Assembly: GCA_013153135.1 (NCBI GenBank)
Contig: JAADFA010000004.1
Span: 1 to 29,131 of the forward strand
Source of the DNA: Chloroflexota bacterium
Lineage (GTDB): Bacteria > Chloroflexota > Anaerolineae > Anaerolineales > DRMV01
Length of the DNA: 29,131 nt
Direction of reading: 5' to 3'
Part shown: positions 14,164-20,819 of the stretch, in pieces
Layout of the letters: every line of letters starts with the position of its first letter
Numbering within the stretch: position 1 is the first letter of the stretch
Made by a program: the position numbers and the translations under genes
Notes under the pieces: generated by a model
Seen by the model: the letters and a program-made list of their open reading frames with translations, nothing else
What the model was told of the DNA's origin: nothing
The model's database searches: none

Positions 14164-14239
14164 GCCCTCGTAGCTCAGTGGATAGAGCGCCTCCCTGCGG
14201 AGGAGGAGGTCCCGCGTTCGAGTCGCGGCGAGGGCGCCA
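14164..14239 (+). tRNA. tRNA-Arg(GCG)
   Basis: Acceptor GCCCTCG/CGAGGGC, discriminator G at 14236 and an encoded CCA at 14237-14239, unlike the two serine tRNAs before it. D-arm GCTC/GAGC, anticodon stem CCTCC/GGAGG around loop CTGCGGA, giving anticodon GCG at 14197-14199; T-arm CCGCG-TTCGAGT-CGCGG. GCG reads CGC (and CGU) directly. Most bacteria use ACG modified to inosine instead, so this anticodon is unusual. Confidence 0.9.
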
Positions 14240-14240
14240 T

Positions 14241-14267
14241 ACGGGCCGCTCTACGCGGCCCGTTTTT
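14241..14267 (+). terminator. Rho-independent terminator after the tRNA cluster
   Basis: ACGGGCCGC (14241-14249) and GCGGCCCGT (14255-14263) form a perfect 9-bp stem with a 5-base loop, followed by a run of T to 14267. It ends the tRNA transcript 22 bases before surE. Confidence 0.92.
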
Positions 14268-14288
14268 GTTCCTTAGTCGGAGTTGGGT

Positions 14289-15119
14289 ATGCCACCGTTG
14301 ATTTTGGTGACCAACGACGATGGCATCGCCTCGCCCGGTCTTTGGGCCTCGGCCCAGGCCTTGGCCCCCTGGGGCGATGTTTGGGTCGTGGCCCCAGCCC
14401 GGCAGTGGACCGGCGCAGGGCGCTGTATGCTCGCGAACCTGAGCGGCCGCGTCGAGCCCGTGCCTCCAACACCCGACCGCCCCTGGCCCGCGTTCCGCGT
14501 GGACGCGACACCAGCCCAAACGGTGCTCATCGCACTCCTGCGCATCCTCCCGCGCAAACCCGCTTTGGTGGTCTCGGGCATCAACGCGGGCGAGAACGTG
14601 GGTATTGGCATCACCATCTCGGGCACGGTGGGCGCCGCGCTGGAGGCCGCCGCGTCGCACATCCCCGCGCTGGCCGTCTCCCTTGAAGCCGATTATGAAC
14701 ATCACAACGCACATGAACCCGCGCTGGATTTTCGCGTTGCGGCTCGATTCACGGCACGGTTCGCCCAGGCCGTCTTGGCCCAGGGCGGTTTGCCCCCTGG
14801 GGTGGACGTCCTCAAGATCGACGTGCCCCACGACGCAACCCCGCAAACCCCGTGGCGTGTGTGCCGCGTGAGTCGCCAGCGGTACTACCAAGCCATCCCC
14901 ACGGACGACGGATTGCCGGGCTACGCACGACGTCCGAATCCGGAAGCTGTGTTCGAGCCCGATAGCGACGCATATACTTTGCAGGTGTTACGTCAGGTCG
15001 CAGTCGCTCCCCTCAGCGCGGATTTGACCGCGGGCGTCGCACTGGATAGCGTAACCAAGTGGTTGCAATCGGCCCTTGGCTCGCAGTCAGATGCCTCGGC
15101 GCAGGAGGTGCGCGCATGA
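14289..15119 (+). CDS. surE: 5'/3'-nucleotidase SurE
   Basis: SurE removes phosphate from nucleoside monophosphates, with a role in stationary-phase survival and nucleotide salvage. The NDDG signature (N9-D10-D11-G12) near the start supplies two metal ligands, and SGINAGENVG with N99 supplies another. The remaining ligand position, usually Ser in an RSG motif, is Thr here (W40-T41-G42). 276 residues. ATG 14289 has GGAG six bases upstream; a TTG at 14283 is too close to that site. The next gene overlaps its stop (ATGA). It starts just behind the tRNA terminator, so its own promoter is not obvious. Confidence 0.93.
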   Translation: MPPLILVTNDDGIASPGLWASAQALAPWGDVWVVAPARQWTGAGRCMLANLSGRVEPVPPTPDRPWPAFRVDATPAQTVLIALLRILPRKPALVVSGINAGENVGIGITISGTVGAALEAAASHIPALAVSLEADYEHHNAHEPALDFRVAARFTARFAQAVLAQGGLPPGVDVLKIDVPHDATPQTPWRVCRVSRQRYYQAIPTDDGLPGYARRPNPEAVFEPDSDAYTLQVLRQVAVAPLSADLTAGVALDSVTKWLQSALGSQSDASAQEVRA

Positions 15120-15709
15120 AACCCTGGGCGCGCGTCTTCGCTCGTCTTCCCTGGGCGCGTTCTACACGCGCCTACGCGTTTGGTCTGCAACATGTGCGTG
15201 TGCCCCCGCGGGCGCGCATCTTGGATATCGGCGCGGGCCAGGGCCGCGGAACTGCATACCTGACCCGCGTGTTCCCCCAGGCTTTGGTGGTTGGCGTCGA
15301 TCTGCGCTTTGATACGTGCCTGCGAAATGCCGCGCTGGAGACGGGGCCACGCCCGCCCGTGTTCGTCCAAGCCGACGCTCGGCATTTGCCGTTCGCCGCA
15401 GATGTGTTCGATTTGGTCACGTTGGTGATGACGTTTCATTGCCTGCCCCACCCGCGCACAGTGTTGCGCGAGGTGCATCGGGTTTTGCGCCCGGGTGGGG
15501 TCTTATTGCTCGCGGATGTGGACGGCCGTCATTGGATGCGCCGGCCCTTTGAATGGGTGGAACGCGCTTTTATCAGCCCCAACACGCGGGTTTACCAGCC
15601 TACGACGTGGCACAGGTGGGCTTCCGAAGCCGGGTTCAACCAAGTGCGCTTCCATAAACGACCCGGCCGCTCACGCGGCTTTATGCTGTGGATGGTGGCT
15701 GAAGCCTAA
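15116..15709 (+). CDS. Class I SAM-dependent methyltransferase
   Basis: 197-residue methyltransferase of the Methyltransf_11/UbiE-like type. SAM-binding motif I ILDIGAGQGRGTAYLT (about residues 32-47), the acidic end of beta 2 at VGVDLR, QADARHLPFA (motif II region), and DLVTLVMTFHCLPHP with LREVHRVLRPGGVLLLADV. The substrate cannot be told from the sequence. ATG 15116 overlaps the surE stop and has GGAGG nine bases upstream, inside surE. Placement between surE and the transaldolase gives no clear hint of function. Confidence 0.88.
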   Translation: MKPWARVFARLPWARSTRAYAFGLQHVRVPPRARILDIGAGQGRGTAYLTRVFPQALVVGVDLRFDTCLRNAALETGPRPPVFVQADARHLPFAADVFDLVTLVMTFHCLPHPRTVLREVHRVLRPGGVLLLADVDGRHWMRRPFEWVERAFISPNTRVYQPTTWHRWASEAGFNQVRFHKRPGRSRGFMLWMVAEA

Positions 15710-15782
15710 GCGAAGCCTTGTCATGGGGATTGAACCCGTCGCCGCGGCCTCGCGCGGCCAACCCAACGCGAGGGAGGAGCTC

Positions 15783-16886
15783 ATGAAGCGCTTGCGGCAG
15801 CTGGTTTTGTTGGGCCAATCTATTTGGTATGACTATATTGACCGCCCTCTTCTGAATTCGGGACGCTTGGCCGCCCTGGTGCAGGCGGGCGTAGTGCAAG
15901 GGGTGACGTCCAACCCTGCCATTTTCCACAAGGCCTTGCAACAAGGCGACGTGTACGCTGAGGCCATAGCATATTGGCGAGCTCAAGGCGTGCGCGATCC
16001 CGTAGCGCTGTACGAGCATGTGGTTGTGCAAGATATCCAGGATGCGTGCGATGTGTTGCGCCCATTGTATGAGCGTACCCATGGTTTCGATGGCTTCGTA
16101 AGCCTAGAGGTCAATCCGCATTTGGCATATGACCCGGAAGCCACGGTTGCAGAGGCTAGGCGGCTGTGGGAATGGGTCGGTCGGCCTAATTTGTTGATCA
16201 AAATCCCCGCGACCGAACCCGGCCTGGAGGCCATAGCCACAGCCATTGCCGAAGGTATCCCGGTCAACGCGACGCTGATCTTTTCCGTGCCCCGTTACCG
16301 CGCGGTTGCCGATGCTTACTTACGCGGGCTTGAGCAGCGCTTGGAGCGGGGGCTCTCTCTGGATGTGCCTTCGGTAGCTTCATTTTTTGTTTCTCGCCTT
16401 GATACCAAGGTGGATCGGCTGTTGCAAACACGCATTGACGCGGGCGGAGCCGAGGCTGAAGAGGCGCGCAGCCTGTTGGGGCGCATTGCAATCTCGAACG
16501 CGCGACAGGCGTATCAGGCCTTTAAAGCCATCTTCGCGAGCGAACGGTTCGCGCGATTGGCTGCGGCTGGCGCACGGGTACAGCGGCTTCTGTGGGCTTC
16601 GACGAGTACCAAGAACCCCGCATATCCTGATACCAAATACGTGGACGCACTCATTGGACCGAACACCATCAACACCATGCCCCCGCACACATGGGAGGCC
16701 TTTGCGGACCATGGAACGCCGCGCCTGACGTTGGAGGAGGACCCCATTGGTGATGCGATGCGCCTAGTAGCGTTGCCTGAATTGGGCATCGACCTGGATG
16801 AAATTACCCGCGAATTGGAAGAAGAAGGGGTTCACGCCTTTGTGCGCGCGTTTGACAGCCTGGTGGCCACATTAGCTGCGGCTTAG
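15783..16886 (+). CDS. tal: Transaldolase
   Basis: Transfers a dihydroxyacetone unit between sugar phosphates in the non-oxidative pentose phosphate pathway. The GVTSNPAIFHKAL motif near the N-terminus, FVSLEVNPHLAYD, and the Schiff-base lysine K140 in NLLIKIPATEPG are all in place; later ATLIFSVPRY, VASFFVSRLDTKVD and LLWASTSTKNPAYPDTKYVDALIGPNTINTMP are typical of the 360-residue transaldolase type found alone or fused to Pgi. 367 residues from ATG 15783, chosen for the GGGAGGAG just upstream. An in-frame ATG at 15723 would add 20 poorly supported residues. Confidence 0.93.
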   Translation: MKRLRQLVLLGQSIWYDYIDRPLLNSGRLAALVQAGVVQGVTSNPAIFHKALQQGDVYAEAIAYWRAQGVRDPVALYEHVVVQDIQDACDVLRPLYERTHGFDGFVSLEVNPHLAYDPEATVAEARRLWEWVGRPNLLIKIPATEPGLEAIATAIAEGIPVNATLIFSVPRYRAVADAYLRGLEQRLERGLSLDVPSVASFFVSRLDTKVDRLLQTRIDAGGAEAEEARSLLGRIAISNARQAYQAFKAIFASERFARLAAAGARVQRLLWASTSTKNPAYPDTKYVDALIGPNTINTMPPHTWEAFADHGTPRLTLEEDPIGDAMRLVALPELGIDLDEITRELEEEGVHAFVRAFDSLVATLAAA

Positions 16887-16925
16887 GCGCAAGCTATGCT
16901 CTCACGCGCGATAAGGGTGTGAGGC

Positions 16926-16965
16926 TCAACCGGCCCCGGCGCGAGACCAGGGCCGGTTGGTTTTT
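16926..16965 (+). terminator. Rho-independent terminator after tal
   Basis: AACCGGCCC (16928-16936) pairs with GGGCCGGTT (16950-16958), extended by C16927-G16959; a run of five T follows at 16961-16965. It separates tal from the convergent M20 peptidase gene. There is no T-tract on the other side, so it works for the + strand only. Confidence 0.9.
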
Positions 16966-17004
16966 GACGTGGGCGAGGCAGACATAGCGAACCCAGGGCG
17001 ATGC

Positions 17005-18189
17005 TTAGTGGGATGCTGTCATAGCTAAGAGTCGTTGCCCATAGGCCTGCAACGCGTCGTAATAAGGGCGGATGCTCGGGATGTAATGACGCTCGTCCGC
17101 GCGGTGCGGTCCCCAGCCGCTTTGGCCCCAGACCACCCCGCGGTCCTTGGGCGCGTAGCGGATGCTGGAGGCTGGTCGTTTGCGGCATGTTTCGGGGGGT
17201 TCACCGCGCACCTCGGTTACAGCCGCGACCAAGGCCTGATAGTAGGGGTTCGTCGGATCGACTGCGGTGCCTTCGGTGATGGTTTCGGGTATGAAGGTGA
17301 GGCCCATTTCGCGCGCGTAGGTGGCGAGGTCGTTGACGAAGTCCTGCATAGGATCTTCGGGGATGGAACGCACTTCGATGCCCAGTACCCCGCGGCTAGG
17401 CGTGATGTTGTACAGCCCTTCGTCACCTACCAGCATGAAGGGAAAGCGCAATTGCGTTACCCAATCGTCCTGCACGTCGCGCAGAGTAAAGTACATACCG
17501 GCCCGGTCCTGGGCATAGAGGTACGCATCGACCAGCATGGCGACCAAATCGCGGCCCGTGGCGATGCCGGTGTGGTCGCGCGTGCCGTGGGCTTCAATGC
17601 GCATTCGACTCGCGCCGCGGCTGTGGGTGCAGATGCCGCCCCAGGGTTTGGTTCCGGTTTCTTCTGTGCGTTCGCCGGCGATGTAGAATTGAGGTTCAAT
17701 GCCTTGTTCGCGCAAGATTGCGAGCGCGTGGGGCGTGCCTACAGGGAAGGTTTCCCCTTCCTCCTCATTGCCGACCAAAAGGGCCGCGATAGGCGGATAA
17801 GGTTCACCCTGGGCCCGGCGATGGGCCATCCAAACCGCGAAGGTCGCGACCACGGTCTTCATATCCGCGGCCCCGCGACCCCATAGATAGTCGCCCTCAA
17901 TGCGCGGCTCGAACTGCCGGTCGTCCGGTTCAGGATTGACCACGTCAAAGTGCCCCAACCAGGCTACGGGGGGGTTGGTTTGACCAGGGAAGGTGACCCA
18001 CATCGCGGGCGTGCGGCCTTGATCAAACCATTGTACCGTCAGGCCGTGGTCTTCAAAATAGCGGCGCAGCCATGCGCCGGCTTCGTGCACCGCGTCGTAC
18101 CGCGGGTTGGGCAGGGTGCTGACCGAAGGAATGCGGATAAGGGTTTGCGCGATATCCAAAATTTCGCGCGTAATCGCATCCCAAGCCAT
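17005..18189 (-). CDS. M20-family metallopeptidase (ArgE/DapE/CPG2-like)
   Basis: 394-residue zinc hydrolase of the M20 family that cleaves amide bonds of amino-acid derivatives or small peptides. Metal and catalytic residues: H80 and D82 in WLGHFDVV, D109 in GRGAADMK, the glutamate pair E142-E143 in GNEEEGE, and a C-terminal histidine in WGPHRADERHY. A middle segment (about 195-310) is the dimerisation lid. The exact substrate is not evident. Strong AAGGAGG in front of the start at 18189. Lies 53 bases downstream of the aminotransferase on the same strand, so both are probably one transcript. Confidence 0.9.
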   Translation of the reverse strand: MAWDAITREILDIAQTLIRIPSVSTLPNPRYDAVHEAGAWLRRYFEDHGLTVQWFDQGRTPAMWVTFPGQTNPPVAWLGHFDVVNPEPDDRQFEPRIEGDYLWGRGAADMKTVVATFAVWMAHRRAQGEPYPPIAALLVGNEEEGETFPVGTPHALAILREQGIEPQFYIAGERTEETGTKPWGGICTHSRGASRMRIEAHGTRDHTGIATGRDLVAMLVDAYLYAQDRAGMYFTLRDVQDDWVTQLRFPFMLVGDEGLYNITPSRGVLGIEVRSIPEDPMQDFVNDLATYAREMGLTFIPETITEGTAVDPTNPYYQALVAAVTEVRGEPPETCRKRPASSIRYAPKDRGVVWGQSGWGPHRADERHYIPSIRPYYDALQAYGQRLLAMTASH

Positions 18190-18242
18190 GGTCGTCCTCC
18201 TTGGGGAAGTGAGGGCCGCGTGTTCGCGAAGCCAGGGGAACG

Positions 18243-19541
18243 TTAGAGGGTTGCCAGGGCTTCGACGAGACGTTGCGCGGCGCCTTGGGTCCGTTCCAAC
18301 GGCAAAGCGTAGGAAAAACGGATCCAGCGTGCACCCGCGGGGGAGAAGAAAACCCCAGGTACCACAGCTAGGCCGTGTTCTTCAGCGAGATATTGACCTA
18401 AGGGTTCAGTATCGGCCCAGCCGCGGCGGTCAAGCCAAGGTCCGACATCGATAAAGGCGTAATATCCCTGATTAAGGATGAAGCGGAAGCCTTGTTCCGC
18501 GAGGAAGTTGCGCAACCACGCCCGACTTTGGGCCGTGGGTTCGAGGATGGGACGCGCAGCGTCACGATAGCCCATCTCCAGCGCGGCCAAGACCACGGCT
18601 TGGGCGAAGAAGGGCGGAATGACCGAGTGTGACGCGCGCGCGGTGATGAAGCGAATGATCTCACGTCCCGCGGTCAGCCAGCCGATGCGGATGTTGGACG
18701 CGCCGAGGGCTTTGGTCGCGCCGTCGAGCACCATGACCCGTTCCCGTTGCTCAGGAGGAAAGCCGCGGAGCAGCGCGTTGATGTCGCTCGGCCCTTGATC
18801 CGTTACGTGATGATAAATCCAGTCGTAAAGCACGAACGCGGCGCCGTGCTCCAGGGCCCAACGGCCCAGCGCGATTTGCTCCTCCAAGGGCATCACCCGA
18901 CCTGTAGGATTATCGGGGCTGGTGATAATCAGCATGGCTACTTTGCGGCCATGCTTTTCGACAAAGGCGAAGGTCTCGGCTAGGGCGTCCTGGGTATAGG
19001 CCCATGCGTGTTCGGCTTGGCCAGGCGCGCGCACCACGTTCGCGCCCACACCATACGGACCCCAGTTGTACGAAATCCAGGGCACCGCGCTGGTCACCAC
19101 CACGTCGCCGATGCGACCGTGGCCCAACGCGAGCGCGGCTTGGTAGGCCTTCATGAGCGCGTCCCGGCCGCCAACCGCGGCGATGATATTTTCCGGACCC
19201 CAACCTAGATTGGGGTCGAAAGCCCAATAGCGCTCTGCAATCGCGGTGCGAAATTCGGCGGTACCGTTGGGCATGGTGTACGCGGTGCCGCGTTCAATCT
19301 GCATGGCCGCGGCGCGTTCCAAAATATCCGGCCGCACACCAGGCAGGCTCGCGCCTCCATCGCCCTGGGATGCGTCATACACCGGCCGGTCAGGGTATCG
19401 CTCACGGAAACGCCGCAAGCCTTGCTTGACCAAGAACATGCGCGAAGGCGGAATGGGCTGCATTCGCTGCAGATAGGGGTCCACAGGGACCCGTGCCTCA
19501 TCAGGTACCACGAACTCAGGAGCAGCGCCGGGCGTAGACAT
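18243..19541 (-). CDS. PLP-dependent class I/II aminotransferase
   Basis: 432-residue fold-type I aminotransferase. The Schiff-base lysine is K277 in DGATKALGASNIRIG, N211 is in SPDNPTGRV, the PLP-ring Asp is D240 in LYDWIYHH, phosphate contact R285 is nearby, and the substrate carboxylate Arg is near the C-terminus (RFSYALPLE). The N-terminal 30 residues are an extension of about the usual length. Substrate unknown; together with the M20 peptidase downstream it suggests amino-acid or peptide catabolism, which is inference. GGAGG is placed seven bases before the start at 19541. Confidence 0.9.
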   Translation of the reverse strand: MSTPGAAPEFVVPDEARVPVDPYLQRMQPIPPSRMFLVKQGLRRFRERYPDRPVYDASQGDGGASLPGVRPDILERAAAMQIERGTAYTMPNGTAEFRTAIAERYWAFDPNLGWGPENIIAAVGGRDALMKAYQAALALGHGRIGDVVVTSAVPWISYNWGPYGVGANVVRAPGQAEHAWAYTQDALAETFAFVEKHGRKVAMLIITSPDNPTGRVMPLEEQIALGRWALEHGAAFVLYDWIYHHVTDQGPSDINALLRGFPPEQRERVMVLDGATKALGASNIRIGWLTAGREIIRFITARASHSVIPPFFAQAVVLAALEMGYRDAARPILEPTAQSRAWLRNFLAEQGFRFILNQGYYAFIDVGPWLDRRGWADTEPLGQYLAEEHGLAVVPGVFFSPAGARWIRFSYALPLERTQGAAQRLVEALATL

Positions 19542-19638
19542 GACAAACCTCCGCAGGTGGGCTGGCTCTTAACGTACCAATTGTGCCCCAAACCACCCAC
19601 GCGCGCAAGTGTCAATGTGAACAAAGACTCATCTCCTC

Positions 19639-19668
19639 TTGCCAGCGAGCCTGCAGTTGTGTTATGCT
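19639..19668 (+). promoter_or_regulatory. Extended -10 promoter of a candidate small RNA
   Basis: TTGCCA at 19639-19644 and TATGCT at 19663-19668 with an 18-base spacer; TGT in front of the -10 (19660-19662) is an extended -10 element. Predicted start near 19675. No protein gene starts within 200 bases downstream other than through the terminator described next. Confidence 0.6.
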
Positions 19669-19674
19669 TTGTTC

Positions 19675-19748
19675 AGTCATGGGTAGCCCCTCCTGGCATG
19701 GGATTTGAAGTGTTTTCCCCAATTTTGCCGGAGGGGCTATCTTTTTTC
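19675..19748 (+). ncRNA. Candidate small RNA ending in its own terminator
   Basis: The predicted transcript of about 75 nt folds as one long stem: TAGCCCCTCC (19684-19693) with GGAGGGGCTA (19730-19739), then GGCA/TGCC (19695-19698 with 19726-19729), then GGGA/TCCC (19700-19703 with 19716-19719), closed by a 12-base apical loop, and followed by a six-T run at 19742-19747. It has a promoter directly upstream. It contains only a nine-codon ORF (ATG 19679). I do not recognise a known RNA family. The other strand has no T-tract, so the + orientation is preferred. It could also be an attenuated leader whose downstream gene has been lost. Confidence 0.5.
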
Positions 19749-19811
19749 CAGCCCCGCCTCTTGAAATGGCCCACCTACTAAATTGAAATACACTCCTTCA
19801 GGTCCAAAATA

Positions 19812-19839
19812 TTGACAAATACCAGCCCCGCGCTATAAT
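19812..19839 (+). promoter_or_regulatory. Consensus sigma70 promoter of the interrupted secreted-enzyme gene
   Basis: Perfect TTGACA (19812-19817) and perfect TATAAT (19834-19839) with a 16-base spacer, and an A/T-rich stretch upstream (AAATTGAAATACA). Start near 19846 leaves a leader of about 55 bases to the AAGGAGG of the gene at 19903. It is the best promoter match in the window. Confidence 0.85.
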
Positions 19840-19902
19840 AACAAACAACAGAAGCGACTTTGCGTAAAAAGATACTCAAACTACATCTAAGGAGGTATGG
19901 TG

Positions 19903-20151
19903 ATGTATAAGCGCTTCTTGGTGATTCTGTGGTTAGCCCTCATGCTCGCGATGATGCCGCGAGCGAATGTACGGGCTGGGGATGTTATGCCGTCTGATCC
20001 GCCCCCCAGTGCGGATGCCCGTTCTGTTGAGGCACCTGACCCTGAAGATGTGGCCAAAGCCCAAGCCGAAAAATTGTTCTATCTTCCCATCACCTTTGAG
20101 CAGCATGCCCGTTGGGAGCAAGAACTTGAACGCCAAATGATGGCTCTCTAA
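19903..20151 (+). CDS. N-terminal fragment of an interrupted secreted protein (signal peptide)
   Basis: 82 residues from ATG 19903, which has AAGGAGG seven bases upstream; ATG 19897 is too close to that site. The beginning MYKRFLVILWLALMLAMMPRANVRAG is a clear Sec signal peptide (basic start, hydrophobic core, likely cleavage after ANVRA). The remainder is a Pro/Ser/Asp-rich linker and a helical region (EDVAKAQAEKLFYLPITFEQHARWEQELERQ). The stop is TAA at 20149-20151. The same reading frame stays open after it and continues into the enzyme at 20173, so this is probably the 5' part of one gene cut by a nonsense change. Confidence 0.7.
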   Translation: MYKRFLVILWLALMLAMMPRANVRAGDVMPSDPPPSADARSVEAPDPEDVAKAQAEKLFYLPITFEQHARWEQELERQMMAL

Positions 20152-20172
20152 ACTCGGCTGCCGCAACACGAG

Positions 20173-20745
20173 TTGAATCGTTTGGACGCGGAGGCGCTGG
20201 GGGAATATTTGGATCTAGAAGCGTTGCAGCAGGCAGCTGGACTCGAGAGTTTGGAGCGCTTTGAAAATGTCGCTGGACAGGGAGTCCCGGTGAATATGGG
20301 GGTAGCGCGCCATGGGGATTTTCTCCTAGGCCATCGTACTTGGCGGCCATGGGGGTATTGGAACCACGCAGGAGTGTGGGATGCCTATGGTGGCTGGAAT
20401 AAAACGGTCCATGCGCGTGGCTACGGTTGGGGGGTGCGACGCGATGCCTGGGATTGGTTCCCACGCCACTATTCGCGCGTCGCGGTGATGGGTGTATGGA
20501 CTTCCGCCTACATTCGCAACGGTGCCGGTTGGTATGCCCGAAGGCAATTAGGGGAACCCTACACTATCTGGACTTCGAAAACCGATCAAAGCAAGTGGTA
20601 CTGCAGTAAACTGGTGTGGGCCAGCTACTATTGGACTTCTTACGGTAACATTGACTTAGACCCGAACGGCGGCTTTTGGGTTACTCCAAATGATCTGTGG
20701 TATAGCGGATGGACGTACATCCGATCCATTGGCGACGGTTGGTAA
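20173..20745 (+). CDS. C-terminal fragment: YiiX/NlpC-P60-like permuted papain-fold hydrolase
   Basis: 190 residues if read from TTG 20173, but no good ribosome-binding site stands before it, and the frame is the same as the fragment upstream. It begins with a helical part (NRLDAEALGEYLDLEAL), then the enzyme core: GDFLLGHRTWR, histidine in WNHAGVWDA (codon 20365-20367), and the cysteine in KWYCSKLVWASYYW (codon 20602-20604), ending DLDPNGGFWVTPNDLWYSGW. A His before the Cys is the order of the permuted papain-like amidases (YaeF/YiiX, C92 type). The family acts on amides or lipids of the envelope; the substrate here is unknown. Very rich in Trp and Tyr. Confidence 0.65.
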   Translation: MNRLDAEALGEYLDLEALQQAAGLESLERFENVAGQGVPVNMGVARHGDFLLGHRTWRPWGYWNHAGVWDAYGGWNKTVHARGYGWGVRRDAWDWFPRHYSRVAVMGVWTSAYIRNGAGWYARRQLGEPYTIWTSKTDQSKWYCSKLVWASYYWTSYGNIDLDPNGGFWVTPNDLWYSGWTYIRSIGDGW

Positions 20746-20764
20746 ACACCAAGCAATGCCAGTA

Positions 20765-20807
20765 GGGGTGGGCAGAGGTTGTCTTCTGCCCACCCCGATT
20801 TATTTTT
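20765..20807 (+). terminator. Rho-independent terminator after the secreted-enzyme gene
   Basis: GGGGTGGGCAGA (20765-20776) and TCTGCCCACCCC (20785-20796) form a perfect 12-bp stem with an 8-base loop, followed by a T-rich tract to 20807. Strong terminator. It ends 13 bases before the next start codon. Confidence 0.93.
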
Positions 20808-20819
20808 CGGAGCATCCTC

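Noticed and set aside
15495..15782. Longer upstream reading frame for tal
   Set aside because: It overlaps the methyltransferase in another frame and has no family sequence; ATG 15783 with GGGAGGAG is the sensible start.
19610..19615. TTGACA on the minus strand as -35 of the aminotransferase gene
   Set aside because: The matching -10 position reads TTTGGG or similar; no acceptable hexamer at normal spacing.
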